From NCBI GenBank assembly GCA_023392635.1, contig JAEVYS010000120.1, positions 86,778-150,777 of the forward strand: a DNA stretch of 64,000 bases, in the 5' to 3' direction. This DNA comes from Actinomycetes bacterium. Lineage in GTDB: Bacteria > Actinomycetota > Actinomycetes > Propionibacteriales > Propionibacteriaceae. Below the pieces are notes generated by a model. That model ran no database searches. It saw nothing but the letters and a program-made list of their open reading frames with translations, and was not told where the DNA came from. Each line of letters opens with the position of its first letter. Positions within the stretch are counted from its first letter, which is position 1. This document shows, piece after piece, positions 27,098-36,244 of the stretch. A program made the position numbers and the translations under genes.

Positions 27098-27871
27098 TCA
27101 TCGGGCGGGCGGCGGCGGCACCCGCCGCCCGACGCGCACGTCGAAGCGGCCGGCAGGGGGTTCGAGACCCCGGATGCCCGCGACCAGGGTTGTGATCGCG
27201 TCCATGATGCGCGTGGTCGCCTCGTGCACGGCGGCGGTGTCGGTGCGCCCGACGAGGTCGGAGAGGTCCACCGGGTCACCGAGCCGGAACACCATCGTCT
27301 TGCGCGGGAACAACCGCGGCCAGGTCAGCTTCCTCCCCGGCATCACGTCCTGCGCACCCCACTGGCCGAGTGGGACCACCGGGCAGCCGGTCTCCAGGGC
27401 CAGGAGTGCCGCGCCGGGACGGGCGGTCATCGGCCAGAGGTCGGGATCGGCGGTGCGGGTGCCCTCGGGATAGATCAGCACGCACTCGCCCGCCTCGATC
27501 GCCTCCCTGGCGTGGACGAGGGAGTCGCGGGCGCGTTCGGTGTTGCGCTCGACCGGGATCTGACCGCAGGCGCGGGCCAGCCGGCCCAGCACGGGCACCC
27601 TCCAGATCTCGCTCTTGCCGAGGGCGCGGGGCCAGCGTCCGTTCCACACCAGGAAATGGGCCAGCACAGGCGGGTCGAAGTTCGAGATGTGGTTGGCGAC
27701 CACGAGGACGCCGCCGGTCTTCGGCAGGGAGTCCGCCGGGCCCCAGTCCTGGTCGGTCAGGTGGCGGAGCAGCCACCCACCCACACGGACCAGCCGCCGG
27801 TAGGCGGGCTGGACCGGGGACGGGTTGGCCACCCGCAGGGGGAGCCGAGCTCTGCCGGACGTCGAGGTCAC
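27098..27871 (-). CDS. plsC: 1-acyl-sn-glycerol-3-phosphate acyltransferase
   Basis: 257 residues of the PlsC fold. The catalytic HX4D motif is NHISNFDPP, and IYPEGTRT binds the phosphate end of lysophosphatidic acid. It adds the second acyl chain to form phosphatidic acid. GTG at 27871 is the likely start, since homology begins shortly after. It stands upstream of ddl and downstream of leuD on the same strand, with 86 bases separating it from leuD. Confidence 0.9.
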   Translation of the reverse strand: MTSTSGRARLPLRVANPSPVQPAYRRLVRVGGWLLRHLTDQDWGPADSLPKTGGVLVVANHISNFDPPVLAHFLVWNGRWPRALGKSEIWRVPVLGRLARACGQIPVERNTERARDSLVHAREAIEAGECVLIYPEGTRTADPDLWPMTARPGAALLALETGCPVVPLGQWGAQDVMPGRKLTWPRLFPRKTMVFRLGDPVDLSDLVGRTDTAAVHEATTRIMDAITTLVAGIRGLEPPAGRFDVRVGRRVPPPPAR

Positions 27872-27957
27872 GTCCGGATCATCCCACGCGACGGGGAGCG
27901 ACCCGCGGACTTCCCCCCCGGCGTCCTCTGGCCCGGCCTCGCGCCGCCGGCCTGTCG

Positions 27958-28563
27958 TCAGCCGGCGGTCCTCGCCGGCAGGGTGCGGGGCAGCCACGAC
28001 GGCCGCTGCGCCTCGTAGGCCGCGATCTCGTCCGCGTGCTGGAGCGTGAGGCCGATGTCGTCCAGGCCTTCGAGGAGGCGGTGGCGGGTGTAGTCGTCGA
28101 TCTGGAAGGCGAACACCCGGTCCGACGCCTCCACGGTCCGGTGGCGCAGGTCGACGGTGAAGCTGATGCCGGGCTCGCTCTCCGCGATCTCCCACAGCGC
28201 CTCGACCACGTCCTGGTCGACGCTGGCGACCACCAGGCCGGCCTTGCCGGAGTTGCCGCGGAAGATGTCGCCGAACCGCGACCCGATGACCACCTTGAAC
28301 CCGTAGTTCTGCAGAGCCCACACGGCGTGCTCGCGCGAGGAACCGGTGCCGAAGTCGGGACCGGCGACGAGGATCGAACCCGACGCGTACGCCGGCTGGT
28401 TGAGCACGAAGTCGGGGTCGTTGCGCCACGCGGCGAACAGGCCGTCCTCGAACCCGGTGCGGGTGACCCGCTTGAGGTAGACCGCCGGGATGATCTGGTC
28501 GGTGTCGACGTTGCTGCGGCGCAACGGGACCGCGACGCCGGTGTGGGAGCTGAACTTGTCCAT
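27958..28563 (-). CDS. leuD: 3-isopropylmalate dehydratase small subunit
   Basis: 201 residues. NVDTDQIIPAVYLKR near the start and GPDFGTGSSREHAVWAL are LeuD signatures; the second loop contacts substrate. With LeuC it isomerises 2- to 3-isopropylmalate in leucine synthesis. AAGGAAG precedes ATG 28563, 10 bases after the leuC stop. The leuCD operon faces the IclR gene at 30061. Confidence 0.96.
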   Translation of the reverse strand: MDKFSSHTGVAVPLRRSNVDTDQIIPAVYLKRVTRTGFEDGLFAAWRNDPDFVLNQPAYASGSILVAGPDFGTGSSREHAVWALQNYGFKVVIGSRFGDIFRGNSGKAGLVVASVDQDVVEALWEIAESEPGISFTVDLRHRTVEASDRVFAFQIDDYTRHRLLEGLDDIGLTLQHADEIAAYEAQRPSWLPRTLPARTAG

Positions 28564-28573
28564 CGCTGCTTCC

Positions 28574-29971
28574 TTACAGGTCGGCCGGGGAGCTGAGGGT
28601 GCCACGCACGGCGGTCGCCGCCGCAACCGGAGGCGACACCAGGTGGGTGCGTCCGCCCTTGCCCTGGCGGCCCTCGAAGTTGCGGTTGGAGGTGGACGCG
28701 CTGCGCTCACCGGGGGCCAGCTGGTCGGGGTTCATGCCCAGGCACATCGAGCAGCCGGCCTCGCGCCACTCCGCGCCGGCGTCGGTGAACACCTTGTCCA
28801 GCCCCTCGGCCATGGCCTGCAGTCGAACCCTGGCCGAGCCGGGGACGACGAGCATCCGGACGCCCTCGGCGACCTTTCGCCCCTTGATCACGGACGCGGC
28901 CAGGCGCAGGTCCTCGATGCGGCCGTTGGTGCAGGAACCGAGGAAGACGGTGTCCACCCTGATGTCGCGCATCGGCGTGCCCGCCCGCAGGTCCATGTAG
29001 TCGAGTGCGCGCTCGGCTGCCGAGCGGTCCACCGGGTCGGCGAAGTCGGCCGGGTTCGGCACGGCCGCACCCAGCGGCACGCCCTGGCCCGGATTGGTGC
29101 CCCAGGTCACGAACGGGCTCAGTTGGGTGGCGTCGATGTCGACCTCGCGGTCGAAGGTGGCGTCCGGATCGGTGTAGAGGGTGCGCCAGTAGGCCACCGC
29201 AGCGTCCCAGTCCTCGCCCGAGGGCGCGTGCGGGCGTCCCTTCAGGTAGGCGAAGGTGGTCTCGTCCGGTGCCATCATCCCGGCCTTCGCGCCCCACTCG
29301 ATGCTCATGTTGCAGATCGTCATGCGCCCCTCCATGGAGAGGTTCTCGATCGTTGACCCGCGGTACTCCACGACGTAGCCCTGGCCACCGCCGGTGCCCA
29401 CCTTCGCGATCAGCGCCAGCACGATGTCCTTCGCGGTGACGCCCTCGGGCAGCGGGCCGTTGACGTTGACGGCCATGGTCTTCGGGCGCGCCTGCGTGAG
29501 CGTCTGGGTGGCGAGGACGTGCTCGACCTCGGAGGTGCCGATGCCGAAGGCGAGCGCGCCGAACGCGCCGTGCGTGGACGTGTGGGAGTCACCGCACACC
29601 ACGGTGAGGCCGGGCTGGGTGAGGCCGAGCTGGGGACCGATGATGTGCACCACGCCCTGGTCCTTGTCACCCAGGCTGTGGATGCGCACGCCGAACTCCG
29701 CCGCGTTGGCGCGCAAGGTGTCCACCTGCAGCTTCGACACCGGGTCGGCGATCGGCGCGAGGATGTTCAGGGTCGGCGTGTTGTGGTCCTCCGTGGCCAT
29801 CGTGAGGTCGGTCCGACGCACGGACCGGCCGGCCAGACGGAGCCCGTCGAACGCCTGTGGGCTGGTGACCTCGTGCACGAGGTGCAGGTCGATATAGAGC
29901 AGGTCAGGCTCGCCTTCGGCGGTGCGGACGACATGGTTGTCCCAGACCTTGTCGCTCAGGGTCTTGCCCAT
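28574..29971 (-). CDS. leuC: 3-isopropylmalate dehydratase large subunit
   Basis: 465 residues. The three [4Fe-4S] cysteines are visible in LGSCTNGRIEDL and CSMCLGMNPD. The aconitase-type sequences GDSHTSTHGAFG and IEWGAKAGMMAPDETT are intact. ATG 29971 has a GGGAGG site; an upstream open stretch overlaps the promoter and is not used. A palindromic operator (30025-30044) lies about 55 bases upstream, between it and the divergent IclR regulator. Confidence 0.97.
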   Translation of the reverse strand: MGKTLSDKVWDNHVVRTAEGEPDLLYIDLHLVHEVTSPQAFDGLRLAGRSVRRTDLTMATEDHNTPTLNILAPIADPVSKLQVDTLRANAAEFGVRIHSLGDKDQGVVHIIGPQLGLTQPGLTVVCGDSHTSTHGAFGALAFGIGTSEVEHVLATQTLTQARPKTMAVNVNGPLPEGVTAKDIVLALIAKVGTGGGQGYVVEYRGSTIENLSMEGRMTICNMSIEWGAKAGMMAPDETTFAYLKGRPHAPSGEDWDAAVAYWRTLYTDPDATFDREVDIDATQLSPFVTWGTNPGQGVPLGAAVPNPADFADPVDRSAAERALDYMDLRAGTPMRDIRVDTVFLGSCTNGRIEDLRLAASVIKGRKVAEGVRMLVVPGSARVRLQAMAEGLDKVFTDAGAEWREAGCSMCLGMNPDQLAPGERSASTSNRNFEGRQGKGGRTHLVSPPVAAATAVRGTLSSPADL

Positions 29972-30024
29972 CGGACCTCCCTCGATGCAGCTGTGGGCTT
30001 CAGGTAGCCAGATCACACTAACAG

Positions 30025-30044
30025 CTTGCATATCATGATGCGAG
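30025..30044. promoter_or_regulatory. Candidate IclR (LtbR/NdgR-type) operator between leuC and its regulator
   Basis: CTTGCATATCATGATGCGAG has 7-base half-sites CTTGCAT and ATGCGAG (one mismatch) around a 6-base centre. It sits between divergent leuC and the IclR gene, where LtbR/NdgR is known to bind in corynebacteria and streptomycetes. A TATCAT hexamer overlaps it. Confidence 0.6.
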
Positions 30045-30060
30045 ACGGCAGTCTTATCCT

Positions 30061-30786
30061 ATGGACAACTCAAGCGGCGTCGGCGTCCTCGACAAGGCGG
30101 CACTCGTACTCACCGCCCTCGAGCAAGGCCCGACCACCCTCGCCGGACTGGTCACCGCCACCGGTCTCGCGCGCCCGACCGCGCATCGCCTCGCCGTCGC
30201 GCTGGAACACCACCGGCTGGTCAGCCGCGACCTCCAGGGACGCTTCGTGCTCGGTCCGCGCCTGACCGAACTGGCCTCAGCTGCGGGCGAGGACCGCCTG
30301 CTGGCCACGGCCGGCCCGGTGCTCTCCCGACTGCGTGACATTACCGGAGAATCCGCCCAGTTGTTCCGGCGGCAGGGCGACATGCGGGTCTGCGCGGCCG
30401 CCGCCGAGCGCCCGTCCGGCCTCCGCGACACCATCCCGGTCGGCACCCAACTCACCATGGGCGCCGGCTCGGCGGCCCAGGTACTGCTGGCCTGGGAGGA
30501 CCCCGAGCGCATCCAGCGCGGGCTCCAGAACTCGTCCTTCTCCGCCGTGGCCCTCGCCACCGTCCGGCGTCGCGGCTGGGCGCAGTCGGTGGCCGAACGC
30601 GAGCCGGGCGTGGCGTCGGTGTCTGCCCCCGTCCGCTCCCCCAGCGGCAAGGTCATCGCCGCGGTCAGCGTCTCCGGCCCGATCGAGCGGCTGTCCCGCC
30701 AGCCGGGGCGCCTGCACGCCCCCGCGGTGATCGCCGCGGCCGAGCGTCTCAGTGAGGTGCTGCGCCGCAACGGCGGCGAGGGCTGA
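30061..30786 (+). CDS. IclR-family regulator of leucine genes (LtbR/NdgR type)
   Basis: 241 residues. The N-terminal winged helix (VLDKAALVLTALEQGPTTLAGLVTATGLARPTAHRLA) is followed by an IclR effector domain ending PAVIAAAERLSEVLRR. Its divergence from leuCD is the fixed setting of LtbR (Corynebacterium) and NdgR (Streptomyces), which control leuCD and other amino-acid genes. Length and the LLATAGPVLSRLRDITGESAQLFRR stretch fit that subfamily. TATCCT abuts the ATG, and no Shine-Dalgarno is visible. Confidence 0.88.
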   Translation: MDNSSGVGVLDKAALVLTALEQGPTTLAGLVTATGLARPTAHRLAVALEHHRLVSRDLQGRFVLGPRLTELASAAGEDRLLATAGPVLSRLRDITGESAQLFRRQGDMRVCAAAAERPSGLRDTIPVGTQLTMGAGSAAQVLLAWEDPERIQRGLQNSSFSAVALATVRRRGWAQSVAEREPGVASVSAPVRSPSGKVIAAVSVSGPIERLSRQPGRLHAPAVIAAAERLSEVLRRNGGEG

Positions 30787-30794
30787 CCGAACCT

Positions 30795-30827
30795 GGACCA
30801 GATTGGGAACCGTCCCCAATTCGGTCC
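30795..30827. terminator. Hairpin between IclR and DUF6458 genes
   Basis: GGACC pairs with GGTCC at the base and ATTGGG with CCCAAT above it, leaving GAACCGTC in the loop. It lies between convergent genes and probably ends both transcripts. The loop shares GGAACCGTCCCC with the repeat near 50.9 kb. Confidence 0.55.
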
Positions 30828-30837
30828 GGCGGCGGGA

Positions 30838-31050
30838 TCAGATGTCGTCGGAGCGGTGCTCCACGACGTGGGTGCGGCGGGTGGCCTGGGCGTTGGTCAC
30901 CAGGCCGAGGATGACGGCGAGCAGGCCTGCGCCCATGCAGATCCAGCCGACGAGGACGAGGTTGACGCCGGGGATCGCGTCGCGCACGGCGAAGCCGAGA
31001 ATGGCGCCGATCACCAGCAGGGCGATACCGGTTCCGGTGGTGGTGGACAA
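30838..31050 (-). CDS. DUF6458-like two-helix membrane protein
   Basis: 70 residues: short N-terminus, helix GIALLVIGAILGFAV, a loop RDAIPGVNL, a second helix VLVGWICMGAGLLAVILGLV, and a charged tail with HVVEHRSDD. This is the pattern of a small actinobacterial family of unknown function. A TTG start at 31050 is chosen because GAAGGAG lies five bases before it and no ATG/GTG fits; longer in-frame starts would add a non-hydrophobic, unmatched N-terminus. Confidence 0.65.
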   Translation of the reverse strand: MSTTTGTGIALLVIGAILGFAVRDAIPGVNLVLVGWICMGAGLLAVILGLVTNAQATRRTHVVEHRSDDI

Positions 31051-31112
31051 GGCAGCTCCTTCGCTCGAGGTCGTTTTCCGGTACCCCTTCGCCCCGGGTG
31101 TGAAACGAACTC

Positions 31113-32165
31113 CTACAGCCACCGCAGCCAGTAGCCATGCGGGTGGCAGCGCGCGAGCAACCGGTCGGTCCGGACGCCGTCGCGCCAGGTGCTCAGCCCG
31201 AGCAGGGTGCCGGGATCGTTGGCCAGGGCCGCTTCCACGGGTAGCGCAGAGACCAGGTTCGGCGCCTCCACCCACACCCAGGAGATCCGGTGCGTGGCGC
31301 CCCAGCCGTCGAGCACGGCGACGAAGTCGGCCTGACTCGCGGCCGGGAGGTAGGAGAGAACCCAGGACGTGGCCACCACCGGATGATCGGTGGCCAGGGC
31401 ACGCAGCGCGGCCTCGAGACCGTCCACCGCGTCACCGCGCCGCACCTCGACCGGGTGGGCGGCGTGAAGGGCGACCGCACGGCGTAGCCTCTCGAACCGG
31501 TCGGCCTGATCTGGCCACACGCAGGCCTCCACCCAACGCGTCGCGTCGGCGTCCGCGAGGTCGACCGGCGTCGTGTCCAGCCCGAGGCGCGCGCCGAGCG
31601 CCGGCATCCGGTCGGCCAGACCGTGCCCGCCGGTCCCGCCCGGACGGCGTCCACGCACCTCACAGTCGATGAGCACGGTGGACTCGCCCAGCCGGTTGCC
31701 GGCACCGTCGGCGTACGCGAACCGGTCAAGCAGCAGGTTGAGCCCTGCGCTGGCACCGACGTCGAGCAGTCCGACCGGCCCCGGCTCCAGTTGCCCGAGC
31801 CCGGCCAGCAGCAGGGCGGAGCGCCCCACCTCGTTGGTCTGCGGCAGCCGGGTGGCGATCAGGTGCCGGAGGTCGCCCGCGTGCGCGGCGCAGAAGTCGA
31901 GGAACGCCGGCAGCGGGTCGCCGTCGTCGGTGCCGCCGAGGTTGGGGTAGAACCGGGCCAGTGGCACCTGCGGATCAGCAAGCAGCAGGTAGTGGACCGC
32001 ACCGAACAGCATCACGGGCATGCGGGCCTGCGCCGGCGCGTCGGTGTAGAGCTCGTCGAGCAGCGGCAGGCCGGCCAACCCGGCGCTCAACCGGGAATAG
32101 AGGGGCGCCCGGCGGCGAGTAGTGCCGGCGAAGGCGAGGAAGTGCGGCGTCAGGTCGGAGGCCAT
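31113..32165 (-). CDS. DUF2332 family protein
   Basis: About 350 residues. It has the DUF2332 layout: PLYSRLSAGLAGLPLL at the start, the central GLLDVGASAGLNLLLDRF, which resembles a SAM-binding methyltransferase motif I, and HRISWVWVEAPN later. No enzyme activity is established for the family. Start ATG 32165 overlaps the Lrp gene stop (TGATG), with a GTG one codon earlier as alternative. It is therefore coupled to the Lrp-type regulator. Confidence 0.85.
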   Translation of the reverse strand: MASDLTPHFLAFAGTTRRRAPLYSRLSAGLAGLPLLDELYTDAPAQARMPVMLFGAVHYLLLADPQVPLARFYPNLGGTDDGDPLPAFLDFCAAHAGDLRHLIATRLPQTNEVGRSALLLAGLGQLEPGPVGLLDVGASAGLNLLLDRFAYADGAGNRLGESTVLIDCEVRGRRPGGTGGHGLADRMPALGARLGLDTTPVDLADADATRWVEACVWPDQADRFERLRRAVALHAAHPVEVRRGDAVDGLEAALRALATDHPVVATSWVLSYLPAASQADFVAVLDGWGATHRISWVWVEAPNLVSALPVEAALANDPGTLLGLSTWRDGVRTDRLLARCHPHGYWLRWL

Positions 32166-32653
32166 CACCGCTCCGATTGCCCGGCAGCGGCCTGGAGCAG
32201 CGAGCGGATCCGCGTGGGCAGCAGCTCGGCGAGCGAGATCGCCGTGCTGCTGCGCTGCACCCCTGGAATGGTCAGCATGGCGTTGGTGACCCGGTACAGG
32301 TCCGCAGTGTCGCGGGCGACCACCTTCACCAGCATGTCGGCGTCACCGGTCGTGGAGTGGATCTCGATCACCTCGGGAAGGGCGATGAGCCCCGCAGCGG
32401 CCTCGTCCCCGCTGGACTGGCTGATCTCCAGCGAGACGAACGCCACCAACGGGTAGCCCAGGGCGGCGGGACGGACCCGCTGGCCGAAGTCGCGCAGCAC
32501 CGACGCCCGGGAGAGGCGGCGCAGCCGTGCCTGCACGGTGTTGCGAGCCACGCCGAGGGCGCGGGCGATGGCGAGGACGGTGGCGTCGGGGTCGTCGTCG
32601 AGCGCCAGGAGGATCCGGGCGTCCAAGGGGTCGATGGCACTCATGTTGAGCAT
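32165..32653 (-). CDS. Lrp/AsnC-family transcriptional regulator
   Basis: About 162 residues. The N-terminal helix-turn-helix (LDARILLALDDDPDATVLAIARALGVARNTVQARLRRL) is followed by an AsnC ligand domain with TGDADMLVKVVARDTADL. Such proteins sense amino acids. It is divergent from the aminotransferase at 32767 and probably controls it. Start is ATG 32653 or the ATG three codons later at 32644; neither has a strong ribosome site. Confidence 0.9.
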   Translation of the reverse strand: MLNMSAIDPLDARILLALDDDPDATVLAIARALGVARNTVQARLRRLSRASVLRDFGQRVRPAALGYPLVAFVSLEISQSSGDEAAAGLIALPEVIEIHSTTGDADMLVKVVARDTADLYRVTNAMLTIPGVQRSSTAISLAELLPTRIRSLLQAAAGQSER

Positions 32654-32766
32654 TCTGCTCTGAATATCGTCTCTTGCGGAAGCACAATGCGCACGTCGAT
32701 CATCCCTGGTTGCGCAGGACGTTGGCCACCCTCCACCATGGGCCACGACACGAGAGGCACGGCCAC

Positions 32767-33840
32767 ATGAACTCCACACCGCTCCCCCGCCTGCGGGCCG
32801 CCGTCGCCGGCCTGCCCCCTTACGTCGCAGGGCGCAAGGCGATCGGCGAGAACGTCGCGGCGCTGGCGTCGAACGAGAGCCACTTCCCCCCTCTCCCGGC
32901 GGCGCTGGAAGCGATCGCCGTCGCGGCTGGAAGGGTCAACCGTTACCCCGACATGGCCACGAGCGCCCTGCGACGGCGGATCGCCGAACGCAACGGTGTC
33001 GAGGTCGAGGATGTCGCGGTCGGGCCCGGCAGCGTGGGAGTGCTCTCGCAGCTGGTCGCCGCGCTGTGCGATGCCGGCGACGAGGTCGTCTTCGCGTGGC
33101 GTTCGTTCGAGGCCTATCCGATCCTGTGCCAGATCGCGGGTGCGCACGCCGTCCGCGTCCCGCTGACCGCCGACGACCGGCACGACCTGGCCGCGATGGC
33201 GGCAGCGGTCACCGCGCGCACCCGGGTCGTGTTGCTGTGTTCGCCGAACAACCCGACCGGTACCGCTCTGAGCGTGGACGAGCTCGAGGCGTTCCTGGAG
33301 AAGGTCCCCACGAGCGTGCTGGTGGTGGTGGACGAGGCGTACCGGGAGTTCATGAACCCCTGCCCCGACACGCTCGCCGTCTACCGGAGGCATTCCAACG
33401 TCTGCCTGCTGCGGACCTTCTCCAAGGCCCACGGTCTCGCCGGCTTGCGGGTGGGGTACGCGATCGCGCCCCCGGAGATCGCCGAGGGGCTGCGTCGCAC
33501 GCAGATCCCGTTCTCCGTCAGCAGCGTGGCCGAGGCGGCCGCCATCGCTGCGCTGGAGGCCGAGGACGAGGTGGCGGCCAGGGTGGCGACCGTGATCGGG
33601 GAGCGACCCAGGGTCGAGGCGGCGGCACGCGAGCGGGGCTGGGCGGTGCCCGAGGGCTCAGCGAACTTCATCTGGCTGCGTACCGCGGACGCCGAGCGCG
33701 AAAGGCTGGTGGCCGCCTTCGAGGACGCCGGGATCATGGTGCGGGGCTACCCCGGTGACGGTGTCCGGGTGACCCTCGCCGATCCGGCCAGCAACGACCG
33801 GGTACTGCAGGTCCTTGCCGGGTTCGAGCGGCGGCCATGA
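32767..33840 (+). CDS. Histidinol-phosphate/aromatic aminotransferase (HisC-Pat family)
   Basis: 357 residues, fold-type I PLP enzyme. LASNESHFPPLPAALEA, SPNNPTGTAL, VVVDEAYREFM and the PLP-lysine loop TFSKAHGLAGLRVGYA are all present. Actinobacterial stand-alone copies of this group (Pat) transaminate aromatic amino acids. Its divergence from an Lrp regulator, away from a his operon, favours Pat over a true HisC. ATG follows GAGAGG. The ATGA overlap couples it to the YitT gene. Confidence 0.85.
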   Translation: MNSTPLPRLRAAVAGLPPYVAGRKAIGENVAALASNESHFPPLPAALEAIAVAAGRVNRYPDMATSALRRRIAERNGVEVEDVAVGPGSVGVLSQLVAALCDAGDEVVFAWRSFEAYPILCQIAGAHAVRVPLTADDRHDLAAMAAAVTARTRVVLLCSPNNPTGTALSVDELEAFLEKVPTSVLVVVDEAYREFMNPCPDTLAVYRRHSNVCLLRTFSKAHGLAGLRVGYAIAPPEIAEGLRRTQIPFSVSSVAEAAAIAALEAEDEVAARVATVIGERPRVEAAARERGWAVPEGSANFIWLRTADAERERLVAAFEDAGIMVRGYPGDGVRVTLADPASNDRVLQVLAGFERRP

Positions 33841-34466
33841 GCGCCCGCCCCATCGACCCGTTGCTGCCCACGGCCCTGCGGCACAGCGTGGTCGAGGATG
33901 TCTTCGGCCTGGCCACGGGCACCTTCGTGGCCTCCCTCGGCCTCTACCTGTTGAAGACGGCGCACGCGGTCACGGGCGGCACCGCAGGCCTGTCACTGCT
34001 GCTGAGCTACACCACCGGCTGGTCGTTCGGAGTGTTGTTCTTCCTCGTCAACCTGCCGTTCTTCGTGCTCGCGATCCGGGCCAAGGGCTGGGACTTCTCG
34101 CTGCGCACCCTTGCCTCCATCGCGCTGGTCTCCGGCTTCGCCTCTGTCCACCCGCTGATGGTCCCCCGGGTCGAGCTGAACCCGGTGTACGCGACCCTGG
34201 TCGGCAACCTGCTCGCCGGCGTCGGCATGCTGATGGTGTTCCGCCACCGCTCCAGCCTCGGCGGGTTGAACACGCTCGCCCTGATCCTGCAGGAGCGTGT
34301 CGGCTGGCGGGCCGGCTACGTCCAGCTCGCCATGGACGTCGCAGTGATCCTCGCCTCCGTTCCGGTGGTCCCGCTCGGCATCGTCCTGCTCTCGGCCGCC
34401 GGCGCGGTGGTCCTCAACATCGTGCTCGCCCTCAACCACCGTCCCGGGCGCTACCTCGGCCACTGA
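33837..34466 (+). CDS. YitT-family membrane protein
   Basis: 209 residues with five or six membrane helices. VTGGTAGLSLLLSYTTGWSFGVLFFLVNLPFF is the YitT/DUF161 signature. Members are thought to be transporters, with unknown substrates. The C-terminal DUF2179 domain of longer YitT proteins is absent. Start overlaps the aminotransferase stop by four bases, so it is in the same operon and might move a related metabolite. Confidence 0.85.
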   Translation: MSARPIDPLLPTALRHSVVEDVFGLATGTFVASLGLYLLKTAHAVTGGTAGLSLLLSYTTGWSFGVLFFLVNLPFFVLAIRAKGWDFSLRTLASIALVSGFASVHPLMVPRVELNPVYATLVGNLLAGVGMLMVFRHRSSLGGLNTLALILQERVGWRAGYVQLAMDVAVILASVPVVPLGIVLLSAAGAVVLNIVLALNHRPGRYLGH

Positions 34467-34539
34467 GGGGCCGACCTCGTCGCCGGGCGGGGGCGTTCCC
34501 CACTGGCCGACCGGCAGGCGCGGTTCATAGACTCCGGAG

Positions 34540-35355
34540 ATGGAGACCTGGCGCAGTTGTGCCACGTGTGGCGTCGAGAACGACCTGGACACCGACCTGT
34601 GCGCCATCTGCGCCGACGAGCGCCAGTACCTGCCGCCGGGCGGGCAACGCTGGACGACGTCCGCTGAACGCAGGGCCGAAGGCTGCCACCTCGAGGTCCT
34701 CGAACTCGAACCCGACCTGTACGGGGTGACCGCCGTCCCGAAGGCCGACATCGGCCAGACCGCACTGCTCGTGCGCACGCCCGGCGGCAACCTGTTGTGG
34801 GACGTGCCCGGCTACCTCGACGAGGCAGGGGTCGCCACCATCCGCGATCTCGGCGGCGTGGCGGCGATCATGGCGAGCCACCCCCACATGTACGGGGCCC
34901 AGCGCGAATGGGCCCGTGCGTTCGGCGCCCCGGTGTGGGTCAGCGCCAAGGACCGTGCCTGGGTGCGCAGGGAGGGGCCGGAGCTCCGTTCCTGGAACGA
35001 GCCGTTCGAGGTGCTGCCGGGGATCTCTGCGAGCCAGCCGGGCGGCCACTTCCCCGGCAGCGCAGTGGCGGTCTGGTCGGCCGGCGCCGGGGGTCGGGGG
35101 GTGCTGCTCAGCGGTGACACCATCGCTGCCGTGCCCGCCGAGGGCTGGGTCACCTTCCTGCGCTCCTACCCGAACCAGATCCCGCTGTCGGCGGCCGTTG
35201 TGGCGCGCGTCAGCGCAGCCGTCGGCGAGCTGGCGTTCGATCGTCTCTACGACAACTTCAACAGGGTGGTGCGGACCGACGCCCGGGCCGCCGTGGCCCG
35301 CTCCGCAGAGCGCTACATCAGCTGGGTGCGCGGCGACCACGACGCCGACACCTGA
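34540..35355 (+). CDS. Metallo-beta-lactamase-like protein with N-terminal zinc ribbon
   Basis: 271 residues. A short Cys4 zinc ribbon (C7, C10, C21, C24: CATCG... and CAIC) precedes a beta-lactamase-like fold: LLWDVPGYLDEAGVATI, ASHPHMYG, GGHFPGSAV and LLSGDTIAAV. The HxHxDH metal motif is reduced to HPHMYG, so hydrolytic activity is doubtful or uses fewer metal ligands. TAGACT lies six bases before the ATG with no spaced Shine-Dalgarno, so it is probably leaderless. It may act on a thioester or glutathione-like adduct, but that is a guess. Confidence 0.7.
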   Translation: METWRSCATCGVENDLDTDLCAICADERQYLPPGGQRWTTSAERRAEGCHLEVLELEPDLYGVTAVPKADIGQTALLVRTPGGNLLWDVPGYLDEAGVATIRDLGGVAAIMASHPHMYGAQREWARAFGAPVWVSAKDRAWVRREGPELRSWNEPFEVLPGISASQPGGHFPGSAVAVWSAGAGGRGVLLSGDTIAAVPAEGWVTFLRSYPNQIPLSAAVVARVSAAVGELAFDRLYDNFNRVVRTDARAAVARSAERYISWVRGDHDADT

Positions 35356-35394
35356 GGTCGGCATCCCGGGCCGGCGACCCGGATGGGCCCCGGG

Positions 35395-36243
35395 TCAGTA
35401 TCCCAGTGAGCGCAGGTGGGCCCGGGAGTCGGCGAGGCAGTCCCAGGGATCCCGCCCGTAGAGATCGTCCTGCTCGACGAGCAGGTACTCCGCGCCGCTG
35501 GCGATCGCCTGGGGAATGACCTTCGCGAAGTCGATGGTTCCGGCACCCACCTCGGCGAACTGGACGAGCCCGGTGAACGCCTGCATGAAGCCGGCGAAAT
35601 CACCCGCCTCGAGCAGCGCCAGCCCCGACGGGGGCAGCGTCGCCACCCGGTAGTCCTTGAGGTGGACCAGTTCGACCACCCCGGCGAACTCGGCGAGCAC
35701 GTCCACAGGATTGCGCCCGCCGCGCTGCACCCAGTGCACGTCGATCTCGAAGTGCAGGGACGGCGACACGCGCCGCACGATGTCGAACAGCGTCTCCCCG
35801 TCGTGCTTGGAGAAGTCGACGTGGTGGTTGTGGTACGCCAGGGTGATCCCCTCGCCGGCGAGCCGACGAGCGGCGGACTCCGCGTCCTCGGCGAACGCGA
35901 TGACCGCGTCCCGGCTGACCATCGCGTCGAAGGGCATCATCCCGATCCGCAGGTAGCGGCAGTCGAGCCGGCGGCAGTCCGCGACGACCTTCGAGAAGTC
36001 GCTGTCGAGGGCGTCGCCGGTGGTGGTCGGACCCTTCTTCAGGCCCACGGAGAGCGCGGCGACCGCCAGTCCGTACTCGCCACGAGCCGCGTCCAGCGCA
36101 GCGACGTTCGCGGCGTCGGTCGGCACCTGGGAGACCTCCACGCAGGTGTAGCCGAGGTCGGCGACCTTCGCCAGCACCGGCCGCATGCCCTCCGTGGCGA
36201 TCCTGTCCTTCAGCATCATCAGCTGCACGCCGATCTGCGCCAT
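35395..36243 (-). CDS. Sugar phosphate isomerase/epimerase (xylose isomerase-like TIM barrel) A
   Basis: 282 residues, AP-endonuclease-2/xylose-isomerase-like barrel. It begins AQIGVQLMMLKDRI, and strand ends carry likely metal ligands in YHNHHVDFSK, FEIDVHWVQRGG, VHLKDYR and LVEQDDLYG. Family members isomerise or epimerise keto-sugars and inosose. It starts one base after the upstream oxidoreductase stop (GACATG), so the two form an operon read from the divergent promoter at 37.4-37.5 kb. The exact substrate is unknown. Confidence 0.85.
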   Translation of the reverse strand: MAQIGVQLMMLKDRIATEGMRPVLAKVADLGYTCVEVSQVPTDAANVAALDAARGEYGLAVAALSVGLKKGPTTTGDALDSDFSKVVADCRRLDCRYLRIGMMPFDAMVSRDAVIAFAEDAESAARRLAGEGITLAYHNHHVDFSKHDGETLFDIVRRVSPSLHFEIDVHWVQRGGRNPVDVLAEFAGVVELVHLKDYRVATLPPSGLALLEAGDFAGFMQAFTGLVQFAEVGAGTIDFAKVIPQAIASGAEYLLVEQDDLYGRDPWDCLADSRAHLRSLGY

Positions 36244-36244
36244 G